From Nonomuraea soli (GTDB lineage: Bacteria; Actinomycetota; Actinomycetes; Streptosporangiales; Streptosporangiaceae), in the NCBI RefSeq assembly GCF_013761175.1, contig NZ_JACDUR010000003.1:372001-436000 (forward strand): a stretch of 64,000 nucleotides of DNA, given 5' to 3'. The translations under genes were made by a program, and so were the position numbers. Below the pieces are notes generated by a model that was not told where the DNA came from, did no database searches, and saw nothing but the letters and a program-made list of their open reading frames with translations. Shown here piece by piece: positions 1 through 8,148 of this stretch (position 1 is the first letter of the stretch; each line of letters starts with the position of its first letter).

Positions 1-923
1 CCCACGCCCAGCAGACCGCCGCCCTCCTCATCGGCCTCGAAGGCGTCGTCCTGGAGCACACGCCCGACCTCGTCGTCGTCTACGGCGACGTCAACTCCAC
101 CCTCGCCGCCATCCTCGTCTGCGCCAAGCTCGGCATCCCGACCGCCCACGTCGAGGCAGGACTGCGTTCCTTCGACCGGACCATGCCGGAAGAGGTCAAC
201 CGCATCGTCACCGACTCGCTGTCGGAGCTGCTCTTCGCCACCTCGCCCGATGCCCTGTCCTACCTGGCGTCCGAGGGCATCGACCCGCGCAAGGTCCACC
301 TTGTGGGCAACCCCATGATCGACAGCCTCTTCGGCGCGCTGCCCGCGCTCGACCCGTCACCGGTCGTCAAGCGCCTCGGCCTCCCGCCGCGCTACGCCGT
401 CGCCACCCTGCACCGTCCGGCCAACGTCGACTCGCCCGAGGCCGCCCGCGAACTCGTGGACGCGGTGCTGGAGGTGTCGGAGCAGATCCCGCTCGTGATC
501 CCGATCCACCCGCGCGGCCGCACCCGCCTCGCCGAGGCCGGCCTCGTCACCTCGCCGTCGGTCTACGTGATCGACCCGCTGGGGTACGTGGACTTCCTGT
601 CGCTCGTACGCGGGGCCGCGCTCGTGGTGACCGACTCCGGCGGCGTCCAGGAGGAGACCACGGTGCTCGGGGTGCCGTGCCTCACCGTACGGCCCAACAC
701 CGAGCGGCCGATCACCGTGTCGCACGGGACCAACCGGCTGGTCACCCCGGCCCTGCTTCCGGCTGCGGCCTCCAAGGTGCTGTCGGACGGGGCGGCCATC
801 CCGGCCGAGGAGCTGCCGGTGATGTGGGACGGACAGGCCGGGCCGCGCATCGCCCGCGTCATCGCGTCGTGGCTGCACGGCGACAACCTCGCCCCTGCGG
901 CCCACAACCGGGTGACGCCTTAA
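1..923 (+). CDS. wecB: UDP-N-acetylglucosamine 2-epimerase (non-hydrolysing), 5' end outside window
   Basis: Interconverts UDP-GlcNAc and UDP-ManNAc in the cytoplasm, supplying ManNAc for cell-wall or surface polymers. The reading frame is already open at base 3 and runs to a TAA at 921-923, giving about 306 visible residues, so roughly 60-70 N-terminal residues lie upstream. Visible family motifs are VVVYGDVNSTLA, then HVEAGLRSFDRTMPEEVNR in the active-site cleft, HPRGRTRL, and DSGGVQEE, which binds the UDP moiety. Most residues important for the epimerase fold are present. The methionine at 183 is internal, because the signature HVEAGLR lies before it. The next gene is convergent. A glycosyltransferase 5 kb downstream could use related sugars, but nothing links them directly. 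Confidence 0.93.
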   Translation, partial: HAQQTAALLIGLEGVVLEHTPDLVVVYGDVNSTLAAILVCAKLGIPTAHVEAGLRSFDRTMPEEVNRIVTDSLSELLFATSPDALSYLASEGIDPRKVHLVGNPMIDSLFGALPALDPSPVVKRLGLPPRYAVATLHRPANVDSPEAARELVDAVLEVSEQIPLVIPIHPRGRTRLAEAGLVTSPSVYVIDPLGYVDFLSLVRGAALVVTDSGGVQEETTVLGVPCLTVRPNTERPITVSHGTNRLVTPALLPAAASKVLSDGAAIPAEELPVMWDGQAGPRIARVIASWLHGDNLAPAAHNRVTP

Positions 924-999
924 GCGATCTTCCGTACGCGCCCCCGGTCCTGCTCGGGCTGGGGGCTTCTCACTGTGGCCGCGGCGCGGCGCGCCTACC

Positions 1000-1500
1000 T
1001 CACTTCGCGTCCCCCTGTTCCGCCGCCGCCGCCGCGTAGGCCGCGTTCAGGCGCTCGAACGCTCCTGGCCCGTCGTGCGCCTTCGATGTGGCCCCCAGGT
1101 GGCGCACCCGCAGCTCGTCCATCAGCTCCTCCACGAACCCCGCCCCCTCGGCCCGCATGACCTCCTGCCGAACCCTCAGCTCAGCGCTTCCCTGGCGCCA
1201 GTCGAGCCCCCAGTTCCCCAGGGCGTAGATGATCGGCAGCGTCTGGATCCCCGCCTCCGTCAGGCTGTAGCGCGCGCGTTGACCTCGTACGGCGGTGCCG
1301 CGGGTGAGGATGCCCGCCTCGACGAGCCGTACGAGACGGTCGGCGAGGATGTTCGAGGCGATCCCCTCCAGCGACCCCGTGAGCAGCGCCCGGAAGTAGC
1401 GCCGGTCTCCGAAGATGACGTCGCGCAGCACGAGCAGCGACCAGCGGTCCCCGAGCACCTCGACGGCGGCGTTGATCGGGCACCCCGACCGTGGTTCCAC
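1000..1500 (-). CDS. HxlR-family transcriptional regulator
   Basis: A 166-residue winged-helix DNA-binding protein. The conserved Cys near the N-terminus (GCPINAAVEVLGDRW), the recognition-helix region (GIASNILADRLVRLVEAGIL) and the wing (RYSLTEAG) match the HxlR family. A C-terminal tail of about 60 residues is longer than in many members. The start is GTG at 1500, chosen because AAGGAGG sits just upstream on the minus strand. It is divergent from the dihydrofolate-reductase-like gene at 1577. A perfect palindrome between them suggests it controls that unit and itself. HxlR proteins often sense aldehydes, quinones or oxidants through the Cys; the ligand here is unknown. Confidence 0.9.
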   Translation of the reverse strand: MEPRSGCPINAAVEVLGDRWSLLVLRDVIFGDRRYFRALLTGSLEGIASNILADRLVRLVEAGILTRGTAVRGQRARYSLTEAGIQTLPIIYALGNWGLDWRQGSAELRVRQEVMRAEGAGFVEELMDELRVRHLGATSKAHDGPGAFERLNAAYAAAAAEQGDAK

Positions 1501-1509
1501 GACCCCTCC

Positions 1510-1537
1510 TTGACACGGTTTTCGCCCTCACTATAGT
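1510..1537 (+). promoter_or_regulatory. Sigma-70-like promoter of the DHFR-like/MBL operon
   Basis: A perfect TTGACA -35 box (1510-1515) is followed after 16 bases by TATAGT (1532-1537), reading toward the gene at 1577. The -10 overlaps the HxlR operator, so bound regulator would block RNA polymerase. Confidence 0.6.
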
Positions 1538-1558
1538 GATTGCAAAACGCAATCACTA
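1534..1558. promoter_or_regulatory. Perfect palindromic operator, probable HxlR site
   Basis: Two perfect 10-base arms, TAGTGATTGC and GCAATCACTA, flank a 5-base AAAAC spacer. The site lies between the divergent HxlR gene and the DHFR-like gene and covers the -10 box of the rightward promoter. The arm spacing fits a winged-helix dimer. Confidence 0.7.
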
Positions 1559-1576
1559 GTCGAGAAGAGGGACTGG

Positions 1577-2173
1577 ATGGGCCGCTTCGTCTATTCGATG
1601 CAGGTCTCCCTCGACCTGCGGATCGAGCAGGTGCCCGGCGACAACGGCGCCGGCGAGTGGCTGCGCCTCGGGGAGGAGCTGCACCGCGCGGCCAACGCGA
1701 TGACGCGGGCGCTCACGCTCATGGTCCACGGCCGCGTGTACTACGAGGTCATGGAGGAGTTCTGGCCACGGGCTCACGAGGACATGTCGGTGCCCGGCTA
1801 CATGCGTGAGTACGGCGAGATCTGGACCGCCAAGCCCAAGGTGCTCGTGTCCCGCACCCGCAACAGCGCCGATCACAACACCACGGTCATCGGCGGCGAC
1901 GACGCGATCGAGCGGCTCGCCGCCCTGCGCGCGGAAACCGGCGGCGACATCAGCGTGGGCGGCGCGGGGCTCGCGACGCAGTTGCTGAGGGCGGGCCTGC
2001 TCGACGAGCTGCTGCTGTTCACCCATCCCGCGATCCTCGGCTTCGGCAGGCCGCTGTTCGACGACTACGACGTACCGATCGATCTCGACCTGCTGGAGCA
2101 GCGGTCGTTCCCCCAGGGGGTCACGATGCATCGTTACGCCGTCCAGGACGCGAAGGAGGCAGGCCCGTGCTGA
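1577..2173 (+). CDS. Dihydrofolate reductase/RibD C-terminal-like protein
   Basis: A 198-residue protein of the RibD_C/DHFR-like fold, a group of NADPH-dependent reductases, mostly of unknown substrate, common beside small regulators in actinomycetes. Family signs are the N-terminal strand FVYSMQVSLD, the segment ALTLMVHGRVYYEVM, PKVLVSRT, the glycine-rich DISVGGAGLATQLLRAGL cofactor region and ELLLFTHPAILGFGRPLF. It is slightly longer than the typical 180-190. The start ATG at 1577 follows a GAGGG ribosome-binding site. Its end overlaps the next gene by 7 bases, so the two are translationally coupled and probably share the HxlR-controlled promoter. It is unlikely to be the housekeeping DHFR. 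Confidence 0.85.
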   Translation: MGRFVYSMQVSLDLRIEQVPGDNGAGEWLRLGEELHRAANAMTRALTLMVHGRVYYEVMEEFWPRAHEDMSVPGYMREYGEIWTAKPKVLVSRTRNSADHNTTVIGGDDAIERLAALRAETGGDISVGGAGLATQLLRAGLLDELLLFTHPAILGFGRPLFDDYDVPIDLDLLEQRSFPQGVTMHRYAVQDAKEAGPC

Positions 2174-2997
2174 ACCAGGTCGCGGAGGGGGTCTACACCC
2201 ACCAGAGCGAGTTGCTGCAGAACAACACCGTCGTCGTGCGGGGCCGTAAAGGGGTGTTGCTGGTCGATCCCGGGATCACGGAAGGCGAGATGCTCTCCGT
2301 CGCGGACGGCCTTCGCCGGCTGGGCCAGCCCGTGGTGGCGGGCTTCGCCACGCATCCCGACTGGGACCACGCGCTCTGGCACGCAGAGTACGGCAGGCCG
2401 CCCCGGTACGGCACCGCCCGCTGCGCGGCCTACCTTGAGGAACTGCTGTCGCACGCCGACTGGAAGGCCCGCTTCGTCGAGGGGCTGCCGCCGGAGATCG
2501 CCGACGAGACGCCTGCCGACCTGTTCGGCCTCATCACCGGCCTTCCTGAGGGCACCGCTTACCTTCCCTGGGACGGCCCCCGAGTCCGGGTCATGGAGCA
2601 CCAGGCCCATGCTCCCGGCCACGCGGCGCTGCTGGTCGAGGAGAGCAGGGTGCTCGTGGTCGGCGACATGCTGTCCGACGTCTTCGTCCCGATGCTCGAC
2701 ACCGACACCGCCGACCCGATCGGCGACTACCTCGCCACGCTGCGCCTGTTCGAGGAGGTGGCGGTCGAGGTCGACGTCTTCGTCCCGGGCCACGGATCGC
2801 CGGGCGGAGCCGATCGGCTGCGCGCGCAGATCGAGCTGGACCGGGCGTACCTGCTGGCCCTGCGCGAGGGCGTCACCCCCGACGATCCCCGGATCGGCCC
2901 GGCGGCCAGGCCGGGCTGGGAGTGGGTCACCGACATCCACGACGGGCAGGCCAGGACCCTCGCCGGCAAGGGCCTCATCGATGGCCCAGCACGTTGA
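2167..2997 (+). CDS. MBL-fold metallo-hydrolase
   Basis: A 276-residue beta-lactamase-fold hydrolase. The metal-binding loop at residues 63-68 reads HPDWDH, so the usual HxHxDH has Asp in place of the second His. Downstream ligands are present as APGHA, VVGDM and FVPGHGSPG. The substrate is not predictable. The start is GTG at 2167, preceded by AAGGAGG, inside the 3' end of the DHFR-like gene, which implies co-expression. The last 23 bases overlap the convergent VOC gene. The Asp substitution is found in some MBL subfamilies and may alter metal use rather than abolish it. Confidence 0.87.
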   Translation: MLNQVAEGVYTHQSELLQNNTVVVRGRKGVLLVDPGITEGEMLSVADGLRRLGQPVVAGFATHPDWDHALWHAEYGRPPRYGTARCAAYLEELLSHADWKARFVEGLPPEIADETPADLFGLITGLPEGTAYLPWDGPRVRVMEHQAHAPGHAALLVEESRVLVVGDMLSDVFVPMLDTDTADPIGDYLATLRLFEEVAVEVDVFVPGHGSPGGADRLRAQIELDRAYLLALREGVTPDDPRIGPAARPGWEWVTDIHDGQARTLAGKGLIDGPAR

Positions 2998-3322
2998 CGA
3001 CCCGGCCGTTGGGGTCGCGCACGAAGAACCGCCGTACGCCCCACTCCTCGTCCTGCAGGGGATGCACGATCTCGGCCCCGCTCTCCTGAACGGCGGCGTA
3101 CGCCGCGTCGACGTCGTCGACCTCGACGCTCAGGTCGGGCGCGACGGGCGCGGTCTTGTCCTGGGCCATGAAGCTGACCTGCGCGTGCGGCGCGGACGGG
3201 GAGGCGAGCGTCATGATCCAGCCGTGGTTCATGACCTCCTCGAACCCCAGGAGCCCGTAGAACTCCCGGCTCTCCTGCACGTCACTCGTCTGCACGTTCG
3301 GCACGACCCGGCGAACGACCAT
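2975..3322 (-). CDS. VOC-family protein (glyoxalase/bleomycin-resistance fold)
   Basis: About 115 residues with the two beta-alpha-beta modules of the vicinal oxygen chelate fold. Visible elements are VVPNVQTSDVQESREFYGLLGF, VSFMAQD, LSVEVDDVDAAYAAVQ and the closing FFVRDPNGRVVNVLGH, where the family normally places metal or substrate ligands. I place the start at ATG 3322, with a GGGGGG stretch upstream, rather than an upstream TTG. It overlaps the convergent MBL gene by 23 bases. It could be a lyase, dioxygenase or antibiotic-binding protein. Confidence 0.85.
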   Translation of the reverse strand: MVVRRVVPNVQTSDVQESREFYGLLGFEEVMNHGWIMTLASPSAPHAQVSFMAQDKTAPVAPDLSVEVDDVDAAYAAVQESGAEIVHPLQDEEWGVRRFFVRDPNGRVVNVLGHR

Positions 3323-3346
3323 CGCAAACCCCCCGGCGGATGACAA

Positions 3347-3769
3347 CTAGGCCTGCACCCGATTCTCCTTCGAGAACCACCCCACCCAGGCCAGCCACAG
3401 CCCCACGGCCGCGAGCAGCGCGAAGCCGATCCTGGCCACGGCCTGCGCCGTGGAGCTCAGGCTGACCGCCTGAACGGTCTGTTCCACCATCGACGTGCTG
3501 GCGATCAGCGCCAGCCCGCGCAGGGCGACGAACCACCCGAACAGCGACACCGTGATCGCCGCGGCGCCGCGCCAGTGCCGGTGACCGCCGATGATCACGA
3601 GCCCTCCGGCGAGCATGACGGCGCCCAGCGTCCACACCAGGGCCGGGCTCGCGAACAGGTCGCCGATCACGGCGGTCATGTCGGGCAGCCGGATGGCGAT
3701 GGTGGTGGTGAAGACGGCGACGTAGGGCCCGATGACGCGGGCGAAGACTTTGGTGCGTTGCGGAGTCAT
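3347..3769 (-). CDS. Four-helix integral membrane protein, unknown function
   Basis: A 140-residue protein with four hydrophobic segments at roughly residues 12-28, 44-62, 70-90 and 112-132, ending in a short polar tail. No catalytic motif is visible and I do not recognise the family beyond a general small actinobacterial membrane protein. It is divergent from a TetR gene, and a perfect inverted repeat lies directly upstream of its start, so it is the likely target of that repressor. Such pairs often respond to lipophilic compounds, but that is inference. Confidence 0.75.
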   Translation of the reverse strand: MTPQRTKVFARVIGPYVAVFTTTIAIRLPDMTAVIGDLFASPALVWTLGAVMLAGGLVIIGGHRHWRGAAAITVSLFGWFVALRGLALIASTSMVEQTVQAVSLSSTAQAVARIGFALLAAVGLWLAWVGWFSKENRVQA

Positions 3770-3785
3770 GTCCCTGCCTCCATTT

Positions 3786-3806
3786 ATAAACCGCTGGTCG
3801 GTTTAT
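3786..3806. promoter_or_regulatory. Probable TetR operator
   Basis: Perfect 8-base arms ATAAACCG and CGGTTTAT flank a 5-base CTGGT spacer. The site lies between the divergent membrane-protein gene (start 3769) and the TetR gene (start 3853), in an AT-richer stretch that probably also holds the promoters. Confidence 0.65.
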
Positions 3807-3852
3807 TTATACGCTACGCTTGGCCCCAGGACGCGTCAACGGGAGGTCGGCG

Positions 3853-4533
3853 ATGGCAAGGCGAGTCAAGCCGGAGGAGTACGCCGCCCGCCGTACGCAG
3901 ATCCTGGCCACGGCCCTCGTGCTGATCCGCGAGAAGGGCTACCAGGAGATGACGATCTCCGACATCCTGACCGCCCTCGACATCTCCAAGGGCGCCTTCT
4001 ACCACTACTTCGACTCCAAGCACGCGCTGCTCGACGGCATCGTCGACACGATGGGCACCGACGCGCTCACGGCGCTGCGCGAGGCCGTCGACGCCCCGGC
4101 GGCCGACGCGATGACGAGGCTGCGCGGCTACCTGCTGTCCGCCGTGGGATGGAAGGCCGCCCACGCCGACGAGCTGGCCACGATCGCGCGCATGTGGAGG
4201 AACGAGAACAACGCGGTGCTCAAGCAGCGCATCGCCGAGCAGGCGGTGCGGGGGCAGGCGCCGCTGCTCGCCACGATCATCCGGCAGGGGGCGGGTGACG
4301 GCGTGTTCGCGGTCACCCACCCCGACGAGGCCGCCACGATCATCGCGGGCATGGGCCTGAACCTCGGCGACGACCTGATCGCCGCCTTCACCGCCCCGGT
4401 GGACCGGACGGCGGCGGCGCATCGCCTGGTCTGGGCGCACCTGGAGGCTCTCGAGCGCATCCTCGGCGCTCCGGCGGGCTCGCTGACCGGGCTGACTCAG
4501 CAGATCGTCGGAGCGATGGCATTCGACCTCTGA
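3853..4533 (+). CDS. TetR-family transcriptional regulator
   Basis: A 226-residue one-component repressor. The N-terminal helix-turn-helix is clear: RRTQILATALVLIREKGYQEMTISDIL, then LDISKGAFYHYFDSKHALLD, the typical recognition helix. The C-terminal ligand-binding domain is family-specific and gives no ligand. I prefer ATG 3853, which has GGGAGG 7 bases upstream, over an in-frame start at 3820. Its stop codon abuts the stop of the convergent SnoaL-like gene, with TGA and TCA forming TGATCA. It probably represses the divergent membrane-protein gene through the palindrome at 3786-3806. Confidence 0.93.
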   Translation: MARRVKPEEYAARRTQILATALVLIREKGYQEMTISDILTALDISKGAFYHYFDSKHALLDGIVDTMGTDALTALREAVDAPAADAMTRLRGYLLSAVGWKAAHADELATIARMWRNENNAVLKQRIAEQAVRGQAPLLATIIRQGAGDGVFAVTHPDEAATIIAGMGLNLGDDLIAAFTAPVDRTAAAHRLVWAHLEALERILGAPAGSLTGLTQQIVGAMAFDL

Positions 4534-4923
4534 TCACGCCGCCTGGCGGATCCGGGTGACGGCGGTCGCGTCCATGTAGTCGCGGTTGTGCACGATCAGC
4601 CCGTCCCTGACCCGCAGGACCAGCAGGCCGGGCACGGAGAGGACCTGGCCGGCGACGGTGCCGACGACGGTGTGCTCGGAGACGAAGACCTCCGGGTCGA
4701 GCCCGCGGTGGACGACGACGTCGCGGACGTCGGTGACGTCGAACGGCGACGCTCCCCAGGTGGCGGTGTAGGCGGCCCGGATCTGCTCGCGCCCGTGGAG
4801 GGCCTCCGGCATGCCGTCCATGCGGAACGGGAACTCGTGCACCGCGTCCTCGGCGTAGAGCTCGGCGAGCTCGTCGGCCGACTTGTGCCGCATCGCGTCG
4901 TAGTAGCCGCGGATGACGTCCAT
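4534..4923 (-). CDS. SnoaL-like/NTF2-fold protein
   Basis: A 129-residue single-domain protein with the conical NTF2/SnoaL fold. Visible elements are IRGYYDAMRHKSADELAELYAEDAVHEFPF, then the reinforcing segment LHGREQIRAAY, and strands VVGTVAGQVLSVPGLLVLRVRDGLIVHNRDYMD. The family includes polyketide cyclases, isomerases and non-enzymatic binding proteins, so the activity is open. The start ATG at 4923 has an AGAGG ribosome-binding site. It is divergent from the TetR gene at 4993, with a palindrome between them, and is probably its regulatory target. Confidence 0.85.
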   Translation of the reverse strand: MDVIRGYYDAMRHKSADELAELYAEDAVHEFPFRMDGMPEALHGREQIRAAYTATWGASPFDVTDVRDVVVHRGLDPEVFVSEHTVVGTVAGQVLSVPGLLVLRVRDGLIVHNRDYMDATAVTRIRQAA

Positions 4924-4943
4924 GAGGGAACCTCTTTCACTCA

Positions 4944-4966
4944 ACACACGTTGATTCAACGAGTGT
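4944..4966. promoter_or_regulatory. Probable TetR operator
   Basis: Eleven-base arms with one mismatch, ACACACGTTGA and TCAACGAGTGT, are separated by a single T. The perfect core is CGTTGA/TCAACG. The site sits between the SnoaL-like gene and the TetR gene starting at 4993. Confidence 0.65.
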
Positions 4967-4992
4967 AGAGCGAATGCCGGTAGAGTCAACGG

Positions 4993-5532
4993 GTGAGCCC
5001 CACCCGCGCGGAGCGCCGAGCCGCCAGCGAGCAGCGCATCCTCGAAGCCGCCCGCCTGCTGTTCGCCGAGCGGGGATTCGAGCGGACCACGATCAGAGCC
5101 GTCGCCACGGCCGCCCAGGTCGATCCGGCGCTGGTCATGCAGCGCTTCGGCAGCAAGCAGGAGCTCTTCACCCGGGCGGTCGAGCACACGACGGCGCAGA
5201 CCCCGCAGGAGGACGACCCGGTCGAGCACGTCCTGGGCACGCTGGGCTGGAAACTGGGCGAGCTGCCGCCGGAGTCGCTGGCGATGCTGCGCTCGATGCT
5301 CACCCACCCGGAGGCCGCCTCGACGGCACGCGCGGCGCTCGCGGGCCAGATCGAGCGCATCGGCTCGTCCCTCGGCGGCGACGACGCATCCCTGCGGGCC
5401 GCGCTGATGACCGTGATCATGCTGGGCGTGACGGTCGGCCACCAGCTCCTGGAGCTGGAGGAGCTGCGCGACGTGCCTCCGGAGGAGATCGCACGCCTGC
5501 TCCGGCCCTGCCTGCAGGAACTGGCCCGATGA
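4993..5532 (+). CDS. TetR-family transcriptional regulator
   Basis: A 179-residue repressor. The DNA-binding domain reads RAASEQRILEAARLLFAERGFERTTIRAVA followed by AQVDPALVMQRFGSKQELF, a TetR helix-turn-helix with Met-Gln in place of the usual Tyr-His. The C-terminal half, with EHVLGTLGWKLGELP and LLELEELRDVPPEEIARLLRP, resembles the TetR_C_17-type domain of actinobacterial regulators. The start is GTG at 4993. Only 20 bases separate it from the small gene at 5553, so the two may be co-transcribed. The divergent SnoaL-like gene is the obvious target. Confidence 0.92.
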   Translation: MSPTRAERRAASEQRILEAARLLFAERGFERTTIRAVATAAQVDPALVMQRFGSKQELFTRAVEHTTAQTPQEDDPVEHVLGTLGWKLGELPPESLAMLRSMLTHPEAASTARAALAGQIERIGSSLGGDDASLRAALMTVIMLGVTVGHQLLELEELRDVPPEEIARLLRPCLQELAR

Positions 5533-5552
5533 CAAGGTGAGGAGACACGACA

Positions 5553-5915
5553 GTGGCACAGGTACTGGTGATCGGCCTTGACCCCGCCACGTTCACGGAC
5601 TGGGACCCCGAACCCGTCCACGCCGCGATAGCACGCGGCCGGGCCCGGTTCGAGGAGCACGGCATCGACGCCGCCTACTGCCTCGTGGACGTCGGCCAGG
5701 AGCCCGAGGCGGCGATCACCGAGGCGCTGGAGCGCGGCCCCTACGCGTGCGTCGTCATCGGGGGCGGCATCCGCAAGCACGATCCGTATCTCGAGTTCTT
5801 CGAGCGGGTCGTCAACCTGGTCAGGCGGCACGCCCCCGACGCGGCGATCGCCTTTAACAGCACCCCGGACGACCCGGCCGACGCCGCCTTGCGATGGCTG
5901 CGGCCGCGTTCCTGA
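5553..5915 (+). CDS. Conserved hypothetical protein, Rossmann-like
   Basis: A 120-residue cytoplasmic protein with alternating strands and helices: AQVLVIGLDPATF, then DAAYCLVDVG, ACVVIGGGIRKHD and DAAIAFNSTPDDPADAALRWL. The layout suggests a small flavodoxin-like or response-regulator-like fold, but no active-site motif is recognisable. The start is GTG at 5553, preceded by GGTGAGGAG. It directly follows a TetR gene on the same strand and probably belongs to that unit. Confidence 0.75.
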   Translation: MAQVLVIGLDPATFTDWDPEPVHAAIARGRARFEEHGIDAAYCLVDVGQEPEAAITEALERGPYACVVIGGGIRKHDPYLEFFERVVNLVRRHAPDAAIAFNSTPDDPADAALRWLRPRS

Positions 5916-6058
5916 CGCTCACCCCCACGCGCCCACGAGCTCGTCAGGGCCGACGTGCCGTGCAAACATCCACGTCCGGCCACTTCACCGCTGCGATAGC
6001 CGTACCATGACAAATCGACCCCCCGATCCGGACACCGCAGCGCGATAAGGCGAGCACC

Positions 6059-8098
6059 ATGGCCGAGACCCCCGAAGCAGAGCCCACCTTCCAGCGCCTG
6101 GGCCCCATCAACTGGCTCCCAGAAGAGCGCAAGCTGGTCGAGCGGTACGAGGCCGAGGTAGCCGAGCTCAAGCGCCGCCTGGAGATCGCCGAGGCCAAGG
6201 CCGAGTACGCCGGCTGGAAGCTCGAGGCGACCCAGGCCAAGCGGGCCTTCAAGCTCGGCGAGGCCATCGCGGCCAAGAGCCCGGGCAAGGTGCTCAAGGC
6301 CGCCAAGGCCAAGGGCAAGGCGCCCAAGGCGCCGCGGACGGTCGCCGAGGTGGCCGAGGAGCTCAGGCAGCAGGGGCCGGCCGTCGAGGTGCCTCCGGCG
6401 AAGTGGCCGACCGGGCCGATCAACCGTCCCGACCTGAAGGTCGCGGTCATCCTCGACGACTTCTCGCGCATGGCCTTCCGCTACGAGTGGGACCAGATCG
6501 AGTTCGGGCTCAAGGACTGGCCGGAGATCTTCGCCGAGAAGCGGCCCGACCTGCTGTTCTGCGAGTCGGCATGGCACGGCAACCAGGGCCGCTGGCGCTA
6601 CCAGATGACGGGCACCAACGCTCCCAAGGAGCCGCTGCGCGAGCTGGTCGCCTGGTGCAAGGAGCAGGGCATCCCGACGGTCTTCTGGAACAAGGAGGAC
6701 CCGCCCAACTTCGACTTCTTCATCGACACGGCGAAGCTGTTCGACTACGTGTTCACCTGCGACGGTGACATGATCCCGAAATATCGGGAAGTGCTGGGAC
6801 ACGATCGGGTCGACGTGCTCCAGTTCGCGGCGCAGCCGCGCGTGCACAACCCGGTGCAGCAGAAGCAGGGCCGCCTGCACGACGTGGTGTTCGCGGGCAT
6901 GTACTTCCGCGACAAGCACCCCGAGCGCCGCGAGCAGATGGAGACGGTCATCGACCCCGTCCGCGAGCTCGGCCTGCACATCTTCGCCCGCAACGACAGC
7001 GTCGACGACAAGTACGCCTGGCCGGAGAAGTACCGCCCGCACATCGTGGGCGAGCTGCCCTATGACCAGATGCTGGCCGCCTACCGCATGTACAAGGTCT
7101 TCCTGAACGTCAACAGCGTGCTCGACTCGCCGACCATGTGCGCGCGGCGCGTGTTCGAGCTCAGCGCCTGCGCCACCCCGGTGGTCAGCGGCTGGTCACG
7201 GGCGATCGAGGAGACCTTCGGCGACCTCGTCCCGATCGCCAGGGAGCCGATCGAGTCGTACAACCAGGTCCTCCACCTGATCAACTCGCCGGAGCTGCGT
7301 GCCCGCATGGGCCACCTGGCGATGCGCGAGGTCTTCGACAAGCACCTGTTCTCGCACCGCGTGGACCAGGTGCTGCGCCTGCTCGGGCAGCGGCCGCAGA
7401 CCCGCTCCAGGAGCATCTCGGTCGTGCTGCCCACCAACCGCGCGGGCCAGATCGAGCACGCCATCGGCTCAGTGGCCAAGCAGATCCACAAGCCCGTCCA
7501 GCTGGTGATGGTCCTGCACGGCCTGGACATCGACCCCGTGGTCGTCGGCGACAAGGCCAGGGCCGCGGGAATCAGCGACGTCGTCGTGCTCCCCGCGCCG
7601 GCCGACTGGTCGCTGGGCGCCTGCCTCAACCACGGCATCGCGCACGCCGACGGCGAGCTGATCGCCAAGATGGACGACGACAACCTGTACGGCGAGCACT
7701 ACCTGTCGGACCTGGTGCGCTCGTTCGACTACACCGACGCCGAGCTGGTCGGCAAGGGCGCCCACTACGCCTACTTCGAGGGGCTCAACACCACGATGTT
7801 CCGCCTTCCCGGGCTGGAGCACCGCTACTCGTGGCTGGTGCAGGGCGGCACCTTCCTGGGCAAGCGCGACCTGTTCCGCAGCTACCCGTTCCCCGACCTC
7901 ACCAGGGGCGAGGACACGACGCTGGTCAGGAAGCTCAGGGAAGAGGGCGTCAAGATCTACTCGTCGGACCGGTTCAACTTCGTCTACTGGCGCAGTGCCG
8001 ACGCCTCGATGCACACGTGGCAGGCCGACCACATCAAGCTGACCCGCAACGCGCAGTTCTCCTTCGTCGGCCACCCCGCCGACCACGTGCTGATCTAG
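6059..8098 (+). CDS. Two-domain glycosyltransferase: CgeB-like GT followed by GT2
   Basis: A 679-residue cytoplasmic protein. Residues 22-70 are a charged predicted coiled coil and 70-95 a Lys/Ala/Pro-rich linker. Residues about 125-440 resemble CgeB/Glyco_trans_1_2 enzymes, with MYFRDKHPERREQM, VGELPYDQMLAAYRMYKVFLNV and RRVFELSACATPVVSG, the usual nucleotide-sugar region. Residues 452-670 are a GT2 domain: SISVVLPTNRAGQIEHAI, then the metal-binding MDDDN at 538-542 and a later TRGEDTTLVRKL segment in the acceptor region. Such double enzymes build surface or spore polysaccharides, or teichoic-acid-like chains. The start ATG has GGCGAG upstream. No other polymer genes are adjacent except the epimerase at the window start. 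Confidence 0.85.
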   Translation: MAETPEAEPTFQRLGPINWLPEERKLVERYEAEVAELKRRLEIAEAKAEYAGWKLEATQAKRAFKLGEAIAAKSPGKVLKAAKAKGKAPKAPRTVAEVAEELRQQGPAVEVPPAKWPTGPINRPDLKVAVILDDFSRMAFRYEWDQIEFGLKDWPEIFAEKRPDLLFCESAWHGNQGRWRYQMTGTNAPKEPLRELVAWCKEQGIPTVFWNKEDPPNFDFFIDTAKLFDYVFTCDGDMIPKYREVLGHDRVDVLQFAAQPRVHNPVQQKQGRLHDVVFAGMYFRDKHPERREQMETVIDPVRELGLHIFARNDSVDDKYAWPEKYRPHIVGELPYDQMLAAYRMYKVFLNVNSVLDSPTMCARRVFELSACATPVVSGWSRAIEETFGDLVPIAREPIESYNQVLHLINSPELRARMGHLAMREVFDKHLFSHRVDQVLRLLGQRPQTRSRSISVVLPTNRAGQIEHAIGSVAKQIHKPVQLVMVLHGLDIDPVVVGDKARAAGISDVVVLPAPADWSLGACLNHGIAHADGELIAKMDDDNLYGEHYLSDLVRSFDYTDAELVGKGAHYAYFEGLNTTMFRLPGLEHRYSWLVQGGTFLGKRDLFRSYPFPDLTRGEDTTLVRKLREEGVKIYSSDRFNFVYWRSADASMHTWQADHIKLTRNAQFSFVGHPADHVLI

Positions 8099-8148
8099 AT
8101 CCCGTACGGCATGACCCGCCGTAACGCCGGGGTGACCCGTCGCATAGC

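Noticed and set aside
4534..5559. A 341-codon minus-strand open frame
   Set aside because: Only the last 129 codons, from the ATG at 4923, are coding (SnoaL-like); the upstream part is antisense to a TetR gene and is Arg/Ala-rich.
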